In this document: piece by piece, positions 52,685 through 62,635 of the stretch
How the letters are laid out: every line of letters begins with the position of its first letter
Numbering within the stretch: position 1 is the first letter of the stretch
Source: Longitalea arenae
Lineage (GTDB): Bacteria; Bacteroidota; Bacteroidia; Chitinophagales; Chitinophagaceae
Assembly: GCF_016924755.1 (NCBI RefSeq)
Contig: NZ_JAFFJX010000011.1
Coordinates: 1 to 64,000, forward strand
Length of the DNA stretch: 64,000 bases
Direction of reading: 5' to 3'
Program-made: the position numbers and the translations under genes
The notes under the pieces: generated by a model
Seen by the model: only the letters and a program-made list of their open reading frames with translations
What the model was told of the DNA's origin: nothing
Database searches by the model: none

Positions 52685-55600
52685 ATGAACTATAACGATT
52701 GCTTCTTTTCTATAAGGGCCTTTGCAGCCTTATGGAAAACCAAATGGATGATGAAACTGCCTCCATTATTTGTTTTTGCAGCCTTACAGCTTCCGGCTAA
52801 AAACTATGCACAGCAGACTCCTGATCAAACACCTGCTGCCAGCGCCAGGTTTAAAAAAGTTGCAGGTGTGGTGCAAACGGAAAATGGAACCGCTGTTCCC
52901 GGGGCTTCCATAAAAGTAAAAAAGACAACGAGGGGTACAAGTTCCGACAACGAAGGCCGGTTTTCCATTGAGGTGGCGGAAGGTGAAATACTCGAGATCT
53001 CCGCCATAAATTATGAACCGGTTGACATTACCATTGGCAGTACATCCCAGGTTAGTGTAACCTTGAAGCACAGTGACGCTGTTCTCGGCGATGTGGTCGT
53101 TATAGGTTATGGTACAAGAAGACGCCAGGACGTTACGGGCGCTGTGGTGAAGGCCAACCTGCAGGTGCAAAAACAATCGCCCAACTCGAATGTTATGTCG
53201 GCTTTGCGGGGAACCGTTCCGGGGCTTACGGTTGGACAAACAACCCAGGCGGGCAGTGACCCTTCACTTATGGTTCGGGGAAGAAACTCCATTTCCGGCA
53301 CTACAGCGCCGCTCATAGTACTGGATGGTCTCATATACAGAGGATCTATCACTTCCATTAACCCTTCAGACATTGCCAGCATCGACCTGCTCAAAGATGC
53401 AAGCGCCGCCGCTGTATATGGCTCCCAGGCCTCCAACGGGGTTGTGCTCATTACTACTAAAAGCGGTGCAAGCGGGGTAGATAAGATTTCGGTTGATTAT
53501 ACCGGTTCTTATTCCATCCAGGAGATGACCAAAAAAGAAATGAAGCCCATGACCGGCCCCCAGTACATACAAAAAATTGGCGACTGGTACCTGGCTGAAA
53601 GCAGGGACCCGAACGATCCTACCCAAATGAACCCGAACTGGGACCCCAGCACCAAACTGGCAGCAGTGGAAGCCGGCAATTATAAGAACGGCTATACGGC
53701 AGACTGGTGGAGTTTGCTTACAAACCCCAGCCCCCGCATTCAGAATCATTCCATTGGCGTCAGCGGCAGATCAAAGAAGACAAAATTTTATGTTGGCTAT
53801 GGTTATTTCGATCAAAGGAATTTGATTTTGAATGACAACTACAGAAGGCACAGCCTGCGGTTGAACCTGGATACAAAGGTGCTCGATTGGCTTACGATCG
53901 GGGCGCAAACGGGATTATCCATTAACGACTACAGCGGCGTATCCCCCACCTTTTCAGATATCATGTACTTAAAGCCTTACACCCTGCCTTTTGATCCCAC
54001 AACCGGCGAGATGTTACCCTTTTATGCAAACACCACTACGCCCACGGTGCTGGAAGTGCTCAAAAGATCGCAGGACAAGGACAGGAACCTCAACTTCATT
54101 GGTAATGTTTACGCCAGTGTAGACATTCCCCATGTGAAAGGGCTGAACTACCGGGTGAATTTCGGGAACAATTACATCTACTACAACAGATTTAACTACA
54201 ATGCGCCCACAGTGGAAGCAACGGCGTATAAAACATACCAGACCGATTATTTTCTCACAATTGATAATATTCTCACCTACAAAAGGGAATTTGGCCTGCA
54301 CGGCGTTGACCTGACCTTGTTATATGGTGCAGAAGTGAACAAACACGAAGGCTCCAGTACCTCGGCCTCCGGCATTCTCAATGGCGCTTTGTCGTACAAC
54401 AGGCTCGATGTGGGCGATGCGGCGCGGCTCACCGTGTCGAACGATGGGAATTTATTACCCTGGAAAGAACAGGCGGTGTACCAGATGGCGCGCGCTTCCT
54501 ATTCTTTTGATGGAAAATACATTCTCACCGCTACGGTAAGAAGGGATGGTTTCTCCGGTTTCTCCAGCAGGAACAAGACCGCCACATTCCCTTCTATCGC
54601 TTTTGCCTGGCGCGCCAGCAATGAAGATTTTATACAATCATTCAAATGGATAAACGATTTGAAACTCCGGGTATCCTATGGGTCTACCGGTAACAGAACA
54701 GTCGGCCGTTATCAAACCCTTGCCCAAATGAGCGTTGGATTGGCGAACGGCTACTTATTCGGCAGTTCAGGCGGTGGGCAGCTTGGCTCCTTTCTTTCAC
54801 AGCAGCCCAACCCGAATCTGAAATGGGAGACCACCAACTCGATCAATACCGGTATCGACTTTTCATTCTTCAACAACCGCCTTTCCGGATCATTGGATCT
54901 GTATTTCTCCCAGTCAAAGAACCTGCTGAACGCCCGGGCTACGCCAACCATAACCGGCTTTTCTACTTACCTGATCAATATTGGTAAAATCCAGAACAGG
55001 GGCCAGGAGTTGAATATCACCGGTGTTCCGGTTGCTGCCAAGGATTTTAAATGGGACATAACGGTGAACTTTTTCAGGAACAGGAATAAGATCCTCGATA
55101 TTGACGGCACAGGCAAAGACCTGATCAATGGAGCAGATCCTATCCTGAGTTTCTTTACCGGTGAGCCATATGGTGTCGTGTATGATTATAAGATCGCCGG
55201 TATGTACCAGTTGGGAGAAGATATTCCTTCCACTTTGGCAGCACAGGGCTTCAAGGCAGGTCAATACAAGATCGAAGAGGTTAAAAAAGACGGCGTAATT
55301 ACACCCGACGACAAACAAATAATAGGCAGACTGGATCCCTTATACAGTGTTGGCATTTCGAATAGTGTTACCTGGAAGAACCTGAATGTAAAATTCTTTA
55401 TCAATTCCATCCAGGGTGGAAAAAACGCATACCTGGGTAAGCCGGGCGCCATGTTGCAGAACCCTGACAATATCAGGAATAACAATGGCTTTGTATTTGA
55501 TTACTGGACGCCTAATAACCCCGGCGCCAGCTACAGAAGTATCGCAACTTATGTAGCAACCCTGGGCGAAAATTTCTGGCACTACATGCCAAGAAGTTTT

Positions 55601-55864
55601 GTTCGCCTGCAGGATGTGACGCTTACGTACAATCTGCCAGATGCTTTGCTGAGGCGGATAAAAGGTTTCAAAGCAGTAAGCGTTTACGCCAATGCTCAAA
55701 ACCTGCTGACCATTACCAAATGGGACGGCTGGGATCCGGAAGCCAATCCAGCCGCGAGTCAAAGAACATCGCTTGGCCAAAGAGTTCCCGGAGGACTCGG
55801 CTTAGACCCGAACGGGTATCCGGTGATGAAGAATTATTCTTTGGGATTAAACTTATCATTTTAA
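52685..55864 (+). CDS. SusC/RagA TonB-dependent receptor (pair 3)
   Basis: 1059 residues. Signal peptide-like start (MKLPPLFVFAALQLPAKNYA), a carboxypeptidase-regulatory-like domain (GVVQTENGTAVPGASIKVKK), TonB box LGDVVVIGYGTR, plug with NPSDIASIDLLKDASAAAVYGS, and a barrel ending MKNYSLGLNLSF. No STN domain. It belongs with the flanking pectin-degrading enzymes and probably imports oligogalacturonides, arabinan pieces or related glycans. SusD follows 60 bases downstream. Confidence 0.95.
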   Translation: MNYNDCFFSIRAFAALWKTKWMMKLPPLFVFAALQLPAKNYAQQTPDQTPAASARFKKVAGVVQTENGTAVPGASIKVKKTTRGTSSDNEGRFSIEVAEGEILEISAINYEPVDITIGSTSQVSVTLKHSDAVLGDVVVIGYGTRRRQDVTGAVVKANLQVQKQSPNSNVMSALRGTVPGLTVGQTTQAGSDPSLMVRGRNSISGTTAPLIVLDGLIYRGSITSINPSDIASIDLLKDASAAAVYGSQASNGVVLITTKSGASGVDKISVDYTGSYSIQEMTKKEMKPMTGPQYIQKIGDWYLAESRDPNDPTQMNPNWDPSTKLAAVEAGNYKNGYTADWWSLLTNPSPRIQNHSIGVSGRSKKTKFYVGYGYFDQRNLILNDNYRRHSLRLNLDTKVLDWLTIGAQTGLSINDYSGVSPTFSDIMYLKPYTLPFDPTTGEMLPFYANTTTPTVLEVLKRSQDKDRNLNFIGNVYASVDIPHVKGLNYRVNFGNNYIYYNRFNYNAPTVEATAYKTYQTDYFLTIDNILTYKREFGLHGVDLTLLYGAEVNKHEGSSTSASGILNGALSYNRLDVGDAARLTVSNDGNLLPWKEQAVYQMARASYSFDGKYILTATVRRDGFSGFSSRNKTATFPSIAFAWRASNEDFIQSFKWINDLKLRVSYGSTGNRTVGRYQTLAQMSVGLANGYLFGSSGGGQLGSFLSQQPNPNLKWETTNSINTGIDFSFFNNRLSGSLDLYFSQSKNLLNARATPTITGFSTYLINIGKIQNRGQELNITGVPVAAKDFKWDITVNFFRNRNKILDIDGTGKDLINGADPILSFFTGEPYGVVYDYKIAGMYQLGEDIPSTLAAQGFKAGQYKIEEVKKDGVITPDDKQIIGRLDPLYSVGISNSVTWKNLNVKFFINSIQGGKNAYLGKPGAMLQNPDNIRNNNGFVFDYWTPNNPGASYRSIATYVATLGENFWHYMPRSFVRLQDVTLTYNLPDALLRRIKGFKAVSVYANAQNLLTITKWDGWDPEANPAASQRTSLGQRVPGGLGLDPNGYPVMKNYSLGLNLSF

Positions 55865-55924
55865 GGGTAAAACCGTGGCCGGTTCAAACCACAACGGTTA
55901 ACACCAGGCATTAAACTGTAAGAC

Positions 55925-57634
55925 ATGAAAAAATTAGTTATCAGTATATATATACTTACAATAGGCACAACTTTGTTTTCCTGTAAAAAGAGTTTCCTGG
56001 ACGAAGACCCATTGTCGATTTACACGCCGGATAACTCTTTGCAAACGGCCGCTCAATTTCAACAGGCGATCAATAATGTGTATAACGGCGTCCGGAATAT
56101 TTACATGGGAAATATTAACCTCGACACTTATTTTGGTTTGTATTATGCCACCGATTTTGCTTTTAATGCTACAGACTATGAGCCCGCTGCAAAATTGAAT
56201 GCCTATAAAGCTACCATGGTACCCAGTTATTTTATTCCTCAAAATATCTGGACCGCCTATTACAAGATCATTACCAATGCCAACCTGATCATTGCCAGGG
56301 TACCAGGCGCCACACAGCTTTCTGATGCTGAGAAGAATAGTTTCCTTGGGCAGGCGCTGTTTTTCAGGGCTTTTGCATACAAGATCCTGGCGAACTTATT
56401 CGGTGGGGTGCCTCTTGAGCTGAATGAACTTAATGAGCCGAGGTATGATTATGTACGGGCATCGAGGGAAGAGGTATATCAACAATGCAGAAAAGACCTG
56501 GAGCAGGCAACTGCATTATTAAAGAACATCAATGAAGTAAGCGATGGTGCCGTAAACAAGCAGATCGCCCAGCACATACTTACTGAAGTGTTGATCTCCT
56601 TAAAAGATTACGATGGCGCAATAGCCAGCGCTTCCAGCGTGATCAATTTTCCCGGTGTGGCGCTGATGACAAGCCGATTTGGCAGAAGGGCCAATACGCC
56701 GGGTGATGTATATCGTGACTTATTTGAGTACAACAATCAAAATTACAGTACAGGCAACCGGGAAGGGCTGCTGGTCATTCAAACTGCCCTGAATAACCCG
56801 GCGGCTGTAGGCGATCAAACAGCATGGGCAATAGTACCCAGCCTGGGAGGCTTACGGATCACTGAAACAGGAACCAATACCAGGAGAAATGTTTTGTATA
56901 ACGGAAACTTCGTTGACAGCATTTCTTCCAATGGTGTGGGATGGATCCGCCCGACATCGCATTTCCTGTATGAAATATGGACACCGGGTGATATTCGTAA
57001 TTCTTCCTATAATATTGTCAGGGACATCCGTATCTCCGGTGTTGCTTCAACTTCTCCCGATTATGGCAAATGGTATGTAAAAGATGGTTACAAGGCCAAA
57101 ACATTAGCTGCGGATTTCAGAGACACCATCCGTAATTTTTACCCGGTGATCAGAAAGGCATCTCCTTCTGCTGGTGACTTTGTTGCAGTTGCGGGTCCGG
57201 CCGTACAAACCAATATGACCAATCCCTTTGGCGGTTTCCTGTTGAATGGCGCTTCGAGGCTCTTTATGCAAAAATATATGGCGCGCCTGGCAGAAACTTA
57301 CTTACTGAGAGCTGAGGCATATTTGGGAAAATTGCAACCACAGAACGCAGTTAATGATATAAACGTACTAAGGAACAGGGCTAATGCTACACCTGCCACA
57401 GCCGCAGAAATGAATATGGATTATATCCTCGACGAGCGCCTGCGCGAGCTGTACCTGGAAGAATTCCGGACGGTCACGCTTACACGCCTCGGATTATTAT
57501 ACGATCGCAACAAAAGATACAATCCGAAGTCGGGGCTAACCATTGAAGCATACCATAACTTGTGGCCCATACCTGCCACTGAAATAACTCAGAATACCGG
57601 TGCAGAACTCCGGCAAAACGAGGGATACCAGTAG
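55925..57634 (+). CDS. SusD/RagB-family lipoprotein (pair 3)
   Basis: 569 residues. Lipobox TLFSCKK at the signal end. Family-typical helices include LGQALFFRAFAYKILANLFGGVPLEL and the C-terminal RLAETYLLRAEAYLGKL, then LDERLRELYLEEFRTVTLTRLGL. Pairs with SusC 3. It ends with EGYQ and a TAG stop; heptamer repeats start eight bases later. Longer than typical SusD (about 500), because of insertions in the middle. Confidence 0.94.
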   Translation: MKKLVISIYILTIGTTLFSCKKSFLDEDPLSIYTPDNSLQTAAQFQQAINNVYNGVRNIYMGNINLDTYFGLYYATDFAFNATDYEPAAKLNAYKATMVPSYFIPQNIWTAYYKIITNANLIIARVPGATQLSDAEKNSFLGQALFFRAFAYKILANLFGGVPLELNELNEPRYDYVRASREEVYQQCRKDLEQATALLKNINEVSDGAVNKQIAQHILTEVLISLKDYDGAIASASSVINFPGVALMTSRFGRRANTPGDVYRDLFEYNNQNYSTGNREGLLVIQTALNNPAAVGDQTAWAIVPSLGGLRITETGTNTRRNVLYNGNFVDSISSNGVGWIRPTSHFLYEIWTPGDIRNSSYNIVRDIRISGVASTSPDYGKWYVKDGYKAKTLAADFRDTIRNFYPVIRKASPSAGDFVAVAGPAVQTNMTNPFGGFLLNGASRLFMQKYMARLAETYLLRAEAYLGKLQPQNAVNDINVLRNRANATPATAAEMNMDYILDERLRELYLEEFRTVTLTRLGLLYDRNKRYNPKSGLTIEAYHNLWPIPATEITQNTGAELRQNEGYQ

Positions 57635-57641
57635 CCGATGG

Positions 57642-57787
57642 CAATAGGCAACAGGCAATAGACAACAGGCAATAGGCAATAGACAACAGACAATAGGCAA
57701 TAAGCAATAGACAATAGGCAATGGACAATAGGCAACAGGCAATAAGCAATGGACATAGGCAATAGGCAATGGACAGTAGGCAATGAC
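57642..57787. repeat. About 20 degenerate heptamer repeats after SusD 3
   Basis: Units CAATAGG, CAACAGG, CAATAGA, CAACAGA, CAATAAG, CAATGGA in tandem with almost no spacer; one 6-base unit near 57752. It reads as a monotonous Leu-Pro-Ile-Ala-Tyr-Cys peptide in minus frames, which is not a gene. Block begins 8 bases after the SusD stop. Confidence 0.92.
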
Positions 57788-57797
57788 AGAAGTGGAA

Positions 57798-57880
57798 AGT
57801 AGGAAGTAAGAAGATAATTAACGCTAAGGCTACTTAAATTGAATCTCAGCCTTCGTACCTTTTACTTCTTACTTCTTACC
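57798..57880. repeat. Imperfect inverted repeat after the heptamer block
   Basis: AGTAGGAAGTAAGAAG (57798-57813) and CTTCTTACTTCTTACC (57865-57880) match in 14 of 16 positions as reverse complements. T-run GTTTTTTT follows (57883 on). May end the SusC/SusD 3 transcript. Confidence 0.55.
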
Positions 57881-57908
57881 GCGTTTTTTTAAAAATCCTT
57901 CTTGTAAC

Positions 57909-59267
57909 CTAATAGCGCTTTTCTCCGTTAACAGTCACATTTTTAAGCGTTAAGTTGTCGATTACCGATGTGTCGATATTCAAGCTTCGCTTAGCCGTTA
58001 TATCAAGATTCCCGAAACTAAAGTTTGACAACTTGTAAGTAAAAGCATTTTCGTTCGCCCGATTTTCGGAAGCGCCTACGTTAAAAAAATGATCACATTC
58101 CAGTTTGATATTGCGCATAGTGATATGGCGGCTATTCGAATTCCTGGACGCTTTCTGTCCTTTGAGATCGAAGAACTGGGTCCATGGGCGGATGAACAGA
58201 AAATTACCCACATCACTGCCTTCGACGTCTTCTACCAATACATATTCATAGTCCTGCGGTGTATCAGGCCGCATTTTAAGCCAAAGCAGCCGCTCGGCGT
58301 TTTGTATTTTAATGCGGCGCAGGACGATATTCCGGTTGTGGATAGACTCACTGCCCAGGGTCAATACCCCATGGCAGAAACCGTAGGTACAGTCCTCGAT
58401 GATAATATTTTGATTGCTTCCATTATTTTCGTCTTTGTCGGCAAGCGGGCCTTTACCCCCTTTCAGCGCAACGGCATCATCGTTTACAGACATATAGCAA
58501 TTCTTGATCAGGAAGTTCTTGCAGGCATCTATGTCAACGGCATCTGTACTCGGTGCTTTTACAGGGGCTTTTGGTGAATAGATGTGCAGGTTAAGCAGCT
58601 TTACGTTCTCACACTTATAAAAGTGGGTCGTCCAGAAAGGTGAATTCATGCAGGTTATTCCGGAGATCTGCACGTTTTTACTCTTTGAGACATATACCAG
58701 GCGGGGCCTCATTTCATCCATATTGGTACATTTCGGATTGAACTCCCGCCTCAACCAAAAGGATTTCCAGTAACGAAGCCCATTGCCATCCAGGGTGCCT
58801 TTGCCGGAGATCGTAAATCCGTCGAGGCTGTCGGCATTGACCAGGGCGGCAAAATATTTGAGGGTTTGCCCTTCCATGCGGGTCATAACGATGGGGAAAT
58901 GACTGATATCATCGCTGCCCTTCAGTCTGCCGCCCTCTTCGAGGTGAAGATGGGTTCCCTGTTTGAAAAAAAGCGAACCGCTCAGGAATGTTCCTTTGGG
59001 AACGATGATCACGCCGCCGCCGTTTTCATGGGCTTTGTTAATGACCGCCTGTATCTTTTCTGTTTGAATGACGGTACTGTCGTTTTTCACATTGTAGTCT
59101 GTGATCCGGTAGCGTTTACCCAGTTTATTGATGTCTGTAGGATTGTTTTGCCTGAACCAGTCCGGTATGGGCGTTCCATCAGGAAATTTTTCCTGGGCAA
59201 TGGTTATCATACCTGGTAAAATAGCAACAGCGAGCAATAGGGCTAACCTGAACCTTTGTATTATCAT
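57909..59267 (-). CDS. Glycoside hydrolase family 28 (pectin-type)
   Basis: 452 residues. Signal peptide (LALLLAVAILPGMITIAQ), then a right-handed parallel beta-helix. GH28 landmarks: STDAVDIDAC (catalytic Asp in 242-245 region), VNDDAVALKGG (Asp263-Asp264), CHGVLTLGSES (the GHG-type loop) and LLWLKMRP. This set suits polygalacturonase or rhamnogalacturonan-acting enzymes. Its place next to GH127 and PL1 supports pectin breakdown. Confidence 0.94.
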   Translation of the reverse strand: MIIQRFRLALLLAVAILPGMITIAQEKFPDGTPIPDWFRQNNPTDINKLGKRYRITDYNVKNDSTVIQTEKIQAVINKAHENGGGVIIVPKGTFLSGSLFFKQGTHLHLEEGGRLKGSDDISHFPIVMTRMEGQTLKYFAALVNADSLDGFTISGKGTLDGNGLRYWKSFWLRREFNPKCTNMDEMRPRLVYVSKSKNVQISGITCMNSPFWTTHFYKCENVKLLNLHIYSPKAPVKAPSTDAVDIDACKNFLIKNCYMSVNDDAVALKGGKGPLADKDENNGSNQNIIIEDCTYGFCHGVLTLGSESIHNRNIVLRRIKIQNAERLLWLKMRPDTPQDYEYVLVEDVEGSDVGNFLFIRPWTQFFDLKGQKASRNSNSRHITMRNIKLECDHFFNVGASENRANENAFTYKLSNFSFGNLDITAKRSLNIDTSVIDNLTLKNVTVNGEKRY

Positions 59268-59438
59268 AAAACCTTTTAAATGTTCTCGTTAGATGTAGTT
59301 CGAACCAGTATCAGCCCAAATTAAACAATTGTTTGCCGAAACGGCATCCTGTAACTTACTGCTCAATGAAGATTTTAATTCTTTTTTTAAGTGTATCCAC
59401 GGGGATCACCGTGATGCTTCTAAAGGAAAAACGGAATA
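59268..59438. other. 171-base gap between GH28 and GH127 genes
   Basis: Contains a perfect AAACAATTGTTT palindrome (59323-59334) and a TGCCG-AAA-CGGCA pair (59334-59346) on the promoter side of GH28. Operator or promoter elements are plausible but unproven. Confidence 0.45.
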
Positions 59439-61787
59439 TCATTTCATCAACCGCACATAAAAGATCCTGGGCATCTTTCCATCTGCCGCCGAAAACTTTA
59501 CATCAATGAATCCCGGTCCGCCATTAAAAAAATGCTCAGGTATGGCATAATCGATGTCGAAGAAAGAGTCGCCTTTTGCGCCATCCAGATCTTCCTTTTT
59601 CAACAAAGTTCCGTTTATAAAGATCTCGAAGCTGCTTTTATCCGTTCCATAATAGGTGACGCGCAATTTCTTTCCCCCCTGATCATTCTTTAGCTGATAA
59701 CTGAACCAGCCACTTCCCCTGCGCCAATGTTTATCTTTAAATACGCCCGTTTCCGTTCTGTCGCCCTTGAACTGGTGATCTACTTCAGATTGCTGTTCGC
59801 CCGGTGCTACCTGGTCAACCGTGTTATTTTCAAGCTCCAGTTTTTGCTTTTCTTCCTGGTTTAATTTTTGCTGTATCTGGTTTAACCCCTTTTCATCGGT
59901 CACCCGCCAGTAGATCATATAACGGGCATCATGAATCGAGTTAAAAGGATGAAGCGTTAGATGCTTAAACGAGGCCGGATAGACCAGATCAGCCATGGTG
60001 AAATGGAGCGGCTTATTTTTCACCGGCTTTAACTGCAATGCGGGATCCTTTTGAGAAGAAACGATCATCGGCGCCTTGTCAATAGGATATAGCGGCCCGT
60101 TGGCTACATGGCCCATTCTGCTTCCATCCGCCTTCAGGCCAACAAGATTGGCAGTATCCGTTTTTGCAGCCAACACGATCGGTCCATAAGTAAAAGAAGC
60201 CCAGGGTGAGCCATCGGGCAAGTACTCTATGCCAGCCTGCATCGGCAACCGGATAGCTACCTGATCACCAGTTCTCCATGTTCTTTTTATACTCACAAAG
60301 CCATTTTCATCTGTAACTGCTTTAATTGGCTGGCCATTTACGGTTATTTGTAATTGTGCTTCCTTTAACCAGGACGGATGCCGGAGATGTACGGCAAATG
60401 ATCTTGGCTCACGCACCGTAAGCCTGATCGATGATGTTTGCTCGTATGGAAAATTTGTTTGTTGAATCAGGGAAAGGCCTTTCTCCTTCCAAACAAGTTT
60501 TGAGGCAATAAACAGGTTTACAAAAAGATCATTTTCATCATGCGCATAGATCAGTTGGCCATACCTGCCATGATTTTCCATGCCTGATCCCACACAGCAC
60601 CAAAAACTTTGCTGTGGCTGCGAGTACACCCGGTAATGTTGTGGCCGCATTGGCGTGAAATAAACAAAACCTCCTTTTGGGTTTTGGGAGGATAGAATAT
60701 GATTGAAGACAGCTCTCTCGTAATAATCAATATAAGCGCTTTTGGGATTCGACAAATATAATTTCTCCGTAAGACGTAGCATGTTATATGTGTTGCAGGT
60801 CTCAGGGCCCTGCACATCATCGATCATGGGAGAAAAGTTAGTAGCCGGATGAAAATGCTCGCGCACACTATTGCCGCCGATAGAAACAGTTCTGTGCTGA
60901 ACAACGGTGGTCCAAAAGAATTCGGCAGCACGTAACCAGGAGCTATCCCCGCCAATTTCAGCAATGCGTTTGTAACCGATCACTTTAGGGATCTGTGTAT
61001 TCGCATGAAGACCAGTCAGGGAATCCTTTTCCTGCAAAAGCGGAGTTAAGATGGCTTTATGAGAAAGTTTTCTGGCCATTTCCAAATACCTGGTATCGCC
61101 TGTGATGGCTGCTACATCAGCAAACACTTCATTCATACCTCCGTGTTCACTCCTTAACATCTGTTGCATTTGATCGTCGGAAAGATCTTTGGTGACAGCT
61201 ATAAACCAGCCGGAAAGTTTAATAAGCATTCCTTTTGCTTTCTCATTACCGGCAATCATATAAGCATCGCGCAGCCCTGCAAACAGTTTATGCATGTTGT
61301 ACAGCGGCACCCATTTATCATTCAATGAAAAACTGCCGGCTTTTATATTCCCTGCTGCAATTTCTTTCCAAAGTGATTTCCCACCTGGCACGGCCCCCAC
61401 GTATCCGTTTCCATCTTTTCGCTGACAGGAATCAAGCCAATCGATCATATAATTCAGGCGACGCAAAACTTCTTTATCACCAGTAGCTGCATACATGTTT
61501 GAAAGGGCCGACAAATAATGGCCACCGATATGACCATCCAATCCGGTGTTCTCCCAATTTCCATAATTTTCATTTTTAGGTGGCAGGCCGGCCTCTTTTA
61601 AAAAAGGGGCCAGCAACCGATCCGGGTCCAGCTGAAGCATGTACAACAGATCAGTTTGCTGCGCCTCTTTAAATGGGCTGTTTAACAATTCAACGGATGA
61701 GAGCGGGAAAGCAGACAGTTTGACCTGAGCGAAACCTGTAATGGAAAGAAGCAACAGAACGGTGAACAGGCCTGCATTTTTTATCAT
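59439..61787 (-). CDS. Glycoside hydrolase family 127 (beta-L-arabinofuranosidase type, DUF1680)
   Basis: About 782 residues. Signal peptide, then an (alpha/alpha)6 barrel. The zinc/catalytic site of the family is present: GPETCNTYNMLRLT (Glu329, Cys331) and SFWCCVGSGMENHGRYG (Cys397-Cys398), where one Cys is the likely nucleophile. A C-terminal accessory beta region follows residues 640. It should remove beta-L-arabinofuranosyl residues, for example from pectic side chains or extensin-type glycans. ATG at 61787 starts the signal; a frame from 61820 adds 11 residues. Confidence 0.94.
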   Translation of the reverse strand: MIKNAGLFTVLLLLSITGFAQVKLSAFPLSSVELLNSPFKEAQQTDLLYMLQLDPDRLLAPFLKEAGLPPKNENYGNWENTGLDGHIGGHYLSALSNMYAATGDKEVLRRLNYMIDWLDSCQRKDGNGYVGAVPGGKSLWKEIAAGNIKAGSFSLNDKWVPLYNMHKLFAGLRDAYMIAGNEKAKGMLIKLSGWFIAVTKDLSDDQMQQMLRSEHGGMNEVFADVAAITGDTRYLEMARKLSHKAILTPLLQEKDSLTGLHANTQIPKVIGYKRIAEIGGDSSWLRAAEFFWTTVVQHRTVSIGGNSVREHFHPATNFSPMIDDVQGPETCNTYNMLRLTEKLYLSNPKSAYIDYYERAVFNHILSSQNPKGGFVYFTPMRPQHYRVYSQPQQSFWCCVGSGMENHGRYGQLIYAHDENDLFVNLFIASKLVWKEKGLSLIQQTNFPYEQTSSIRLTVREPRSFAVHLRHPSWLKEAQLQITVNGQPIKAVTDENGFVSIKRTWRTGDQVAIRLPMQAGIEYLPDGSPWASFTYGPIVLAAKTDTANLVGLKADGSRMGHVANGPLYPIDKAPMIVSSQKDPALQLKPVKNKPLHFTMADLVYPASFKHLTLHPFNSIHDARYMIYWRVTDEKGLNQIQQKLNQEEKQKLELENNTVDQVAPGEQQSEVDHQFKGDRTETGVFKDKHWRRGSGWFSYQLKNDQGGKKLRVTYYGTDKSSFEIFINGTLLKKEDLDGAKGDSFFDIDYAIPEHFFNGGPGFIDVKFSAADGKMPRIFYVRLMK

Positions 61788-61904
61788 ATGGTATTTGGGC
61801 TTTTGCTGATTATTAGTCAAAAGAACGGGGGATTACCCTAAACGAAACGCGTTTTTTTTCAGAAATGTGAATATAGGCCTGCCTGTCCCGCTTGCGGAAA
61901 AATA

Positions 61905-61954
61905 AGTAAAAAGCCATAAAGAGCTGACGGTTAGCGTCTGACTCCTTATGGCTT
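61905..61954 (-). terminator. Terminator after the SulP/carbonic-anhydrase operon
   Basis: On the minus strand AAGCCATAAGGAG pairs with CTCTTTATGGCTT around an inner GACG-CTAAC-CGTC stem, then TTTTTACTTATT. It lies 4 bases after the anhydrase stop region. Confidence 0.7.
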
Positions 61955-61957
61955 GCC

Positions 61958-62635
61958 TTACCAAACCTCCTGGGTTGCATGGGATTCGGCACCTTCGTTG
62001 ATGATGATGGTGTGGTCGTAGAATTGCACCTCCCCTGACGCCACATCATACATGGCTCCTGCAATGCCTATTTTACCCTGGTTAACCAGCTCCTGGATGA
62101 TAGGGCTGCGTTTCAAAATCTCTTCGACGTTCCTTTCAACATTCATCCTTGCCACTTTTTCGACAAAGACCGCATTGGCGGATGTTCTGTTTTCCCGAAC
62201 GCTTTGCTCGGCATCAATTACAGGTTCTATTTTCTGAAGCAGCCCGGAAAGATGCCCCAGCTTAACATGATCACATGCTCCCTTTACAGCCCCGCATTTC
62301 GTATGGCCGAGTACTACAATGAATTTCGAACCGGCTACTTTACAGGCAAACTCCATGCTTCCAAGAATATCATCGTTAACAATATTTCCGGCAATACGTA
62401 TACTGAAGATATCCCCTAAACCCTGGTCAAAGATCAACTCCGCAGAGGTCCTGCTGTCGATACAACTGAGTATTACGGCGAAGGGCCATTGCCCGTCGCG
62501 GGTTTCATTAACCTGCTCGAGCAGGTTTCTGTTCACCTTTAAATTCTGCACAAAACGGCGATTGCCTTCCTGCAATATTTCCAAAGCCTGCCTGGGCGTG
62601 ATGCGCTCTTGTAATTCCTTATTTAAGGTTCTCAT
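61958..62635 (-). CDS. Beta-class carbonic anhydrase
   Basis: 225 residues. Zinc ligands and Asp/Arg dyad: ILSCIDSRTSAELIFDQG (Cys58, Asp60, Arg62) and VLGHTKCGAVKGA (His111, Cys114). Typical tail. Interconverts CO2 and bicarbonate in the cytosol. The start ATG overlaps the SulP stop by four bases (ATGA), so it is translationally coupled with the transporter, hinting at bicarbonate uptake plus conversion. Confidence 0.96.
   Translation of the reverse strand: MRTLNKELQERITPRQALEILQEGNRRFVQNLKVNRNLLEQVNETRDGQWPFAVILSCIDSRTSAELIFDQGLGDIFSIRIAGNIVNDDILGSMEFACKVAGSKFIVVLGHTKCGAVKGACDHVKLGHLSGLLQKIEPVIDAEQSVRENRTSANAVFVEKVARMNVERNVEEILKRSPIIQELVNQGKIGIAGAMYDVASGEVQFYDHTIIINEGAESHATQEVW

Noticed and set aside
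57480-57783. Minus-strand frames with repeated Leu-Pro-Ile-Ala-Tyr-Cys text
   Set aside because: Same reason: translation of the CAATAGG-type array in all three frames gives similar peptides.
57642-57787. Heptamer array considered as CRISPR
   Set aside because: No unique spacers between units and the unit is only 7 bases, so it is a simple tandem repeat.
59290-59310. GGTTCGAAC string considered as a tRNA T-arm
   Set aside because: No acceptor, D or anticodon arms could be built around it on either strand.
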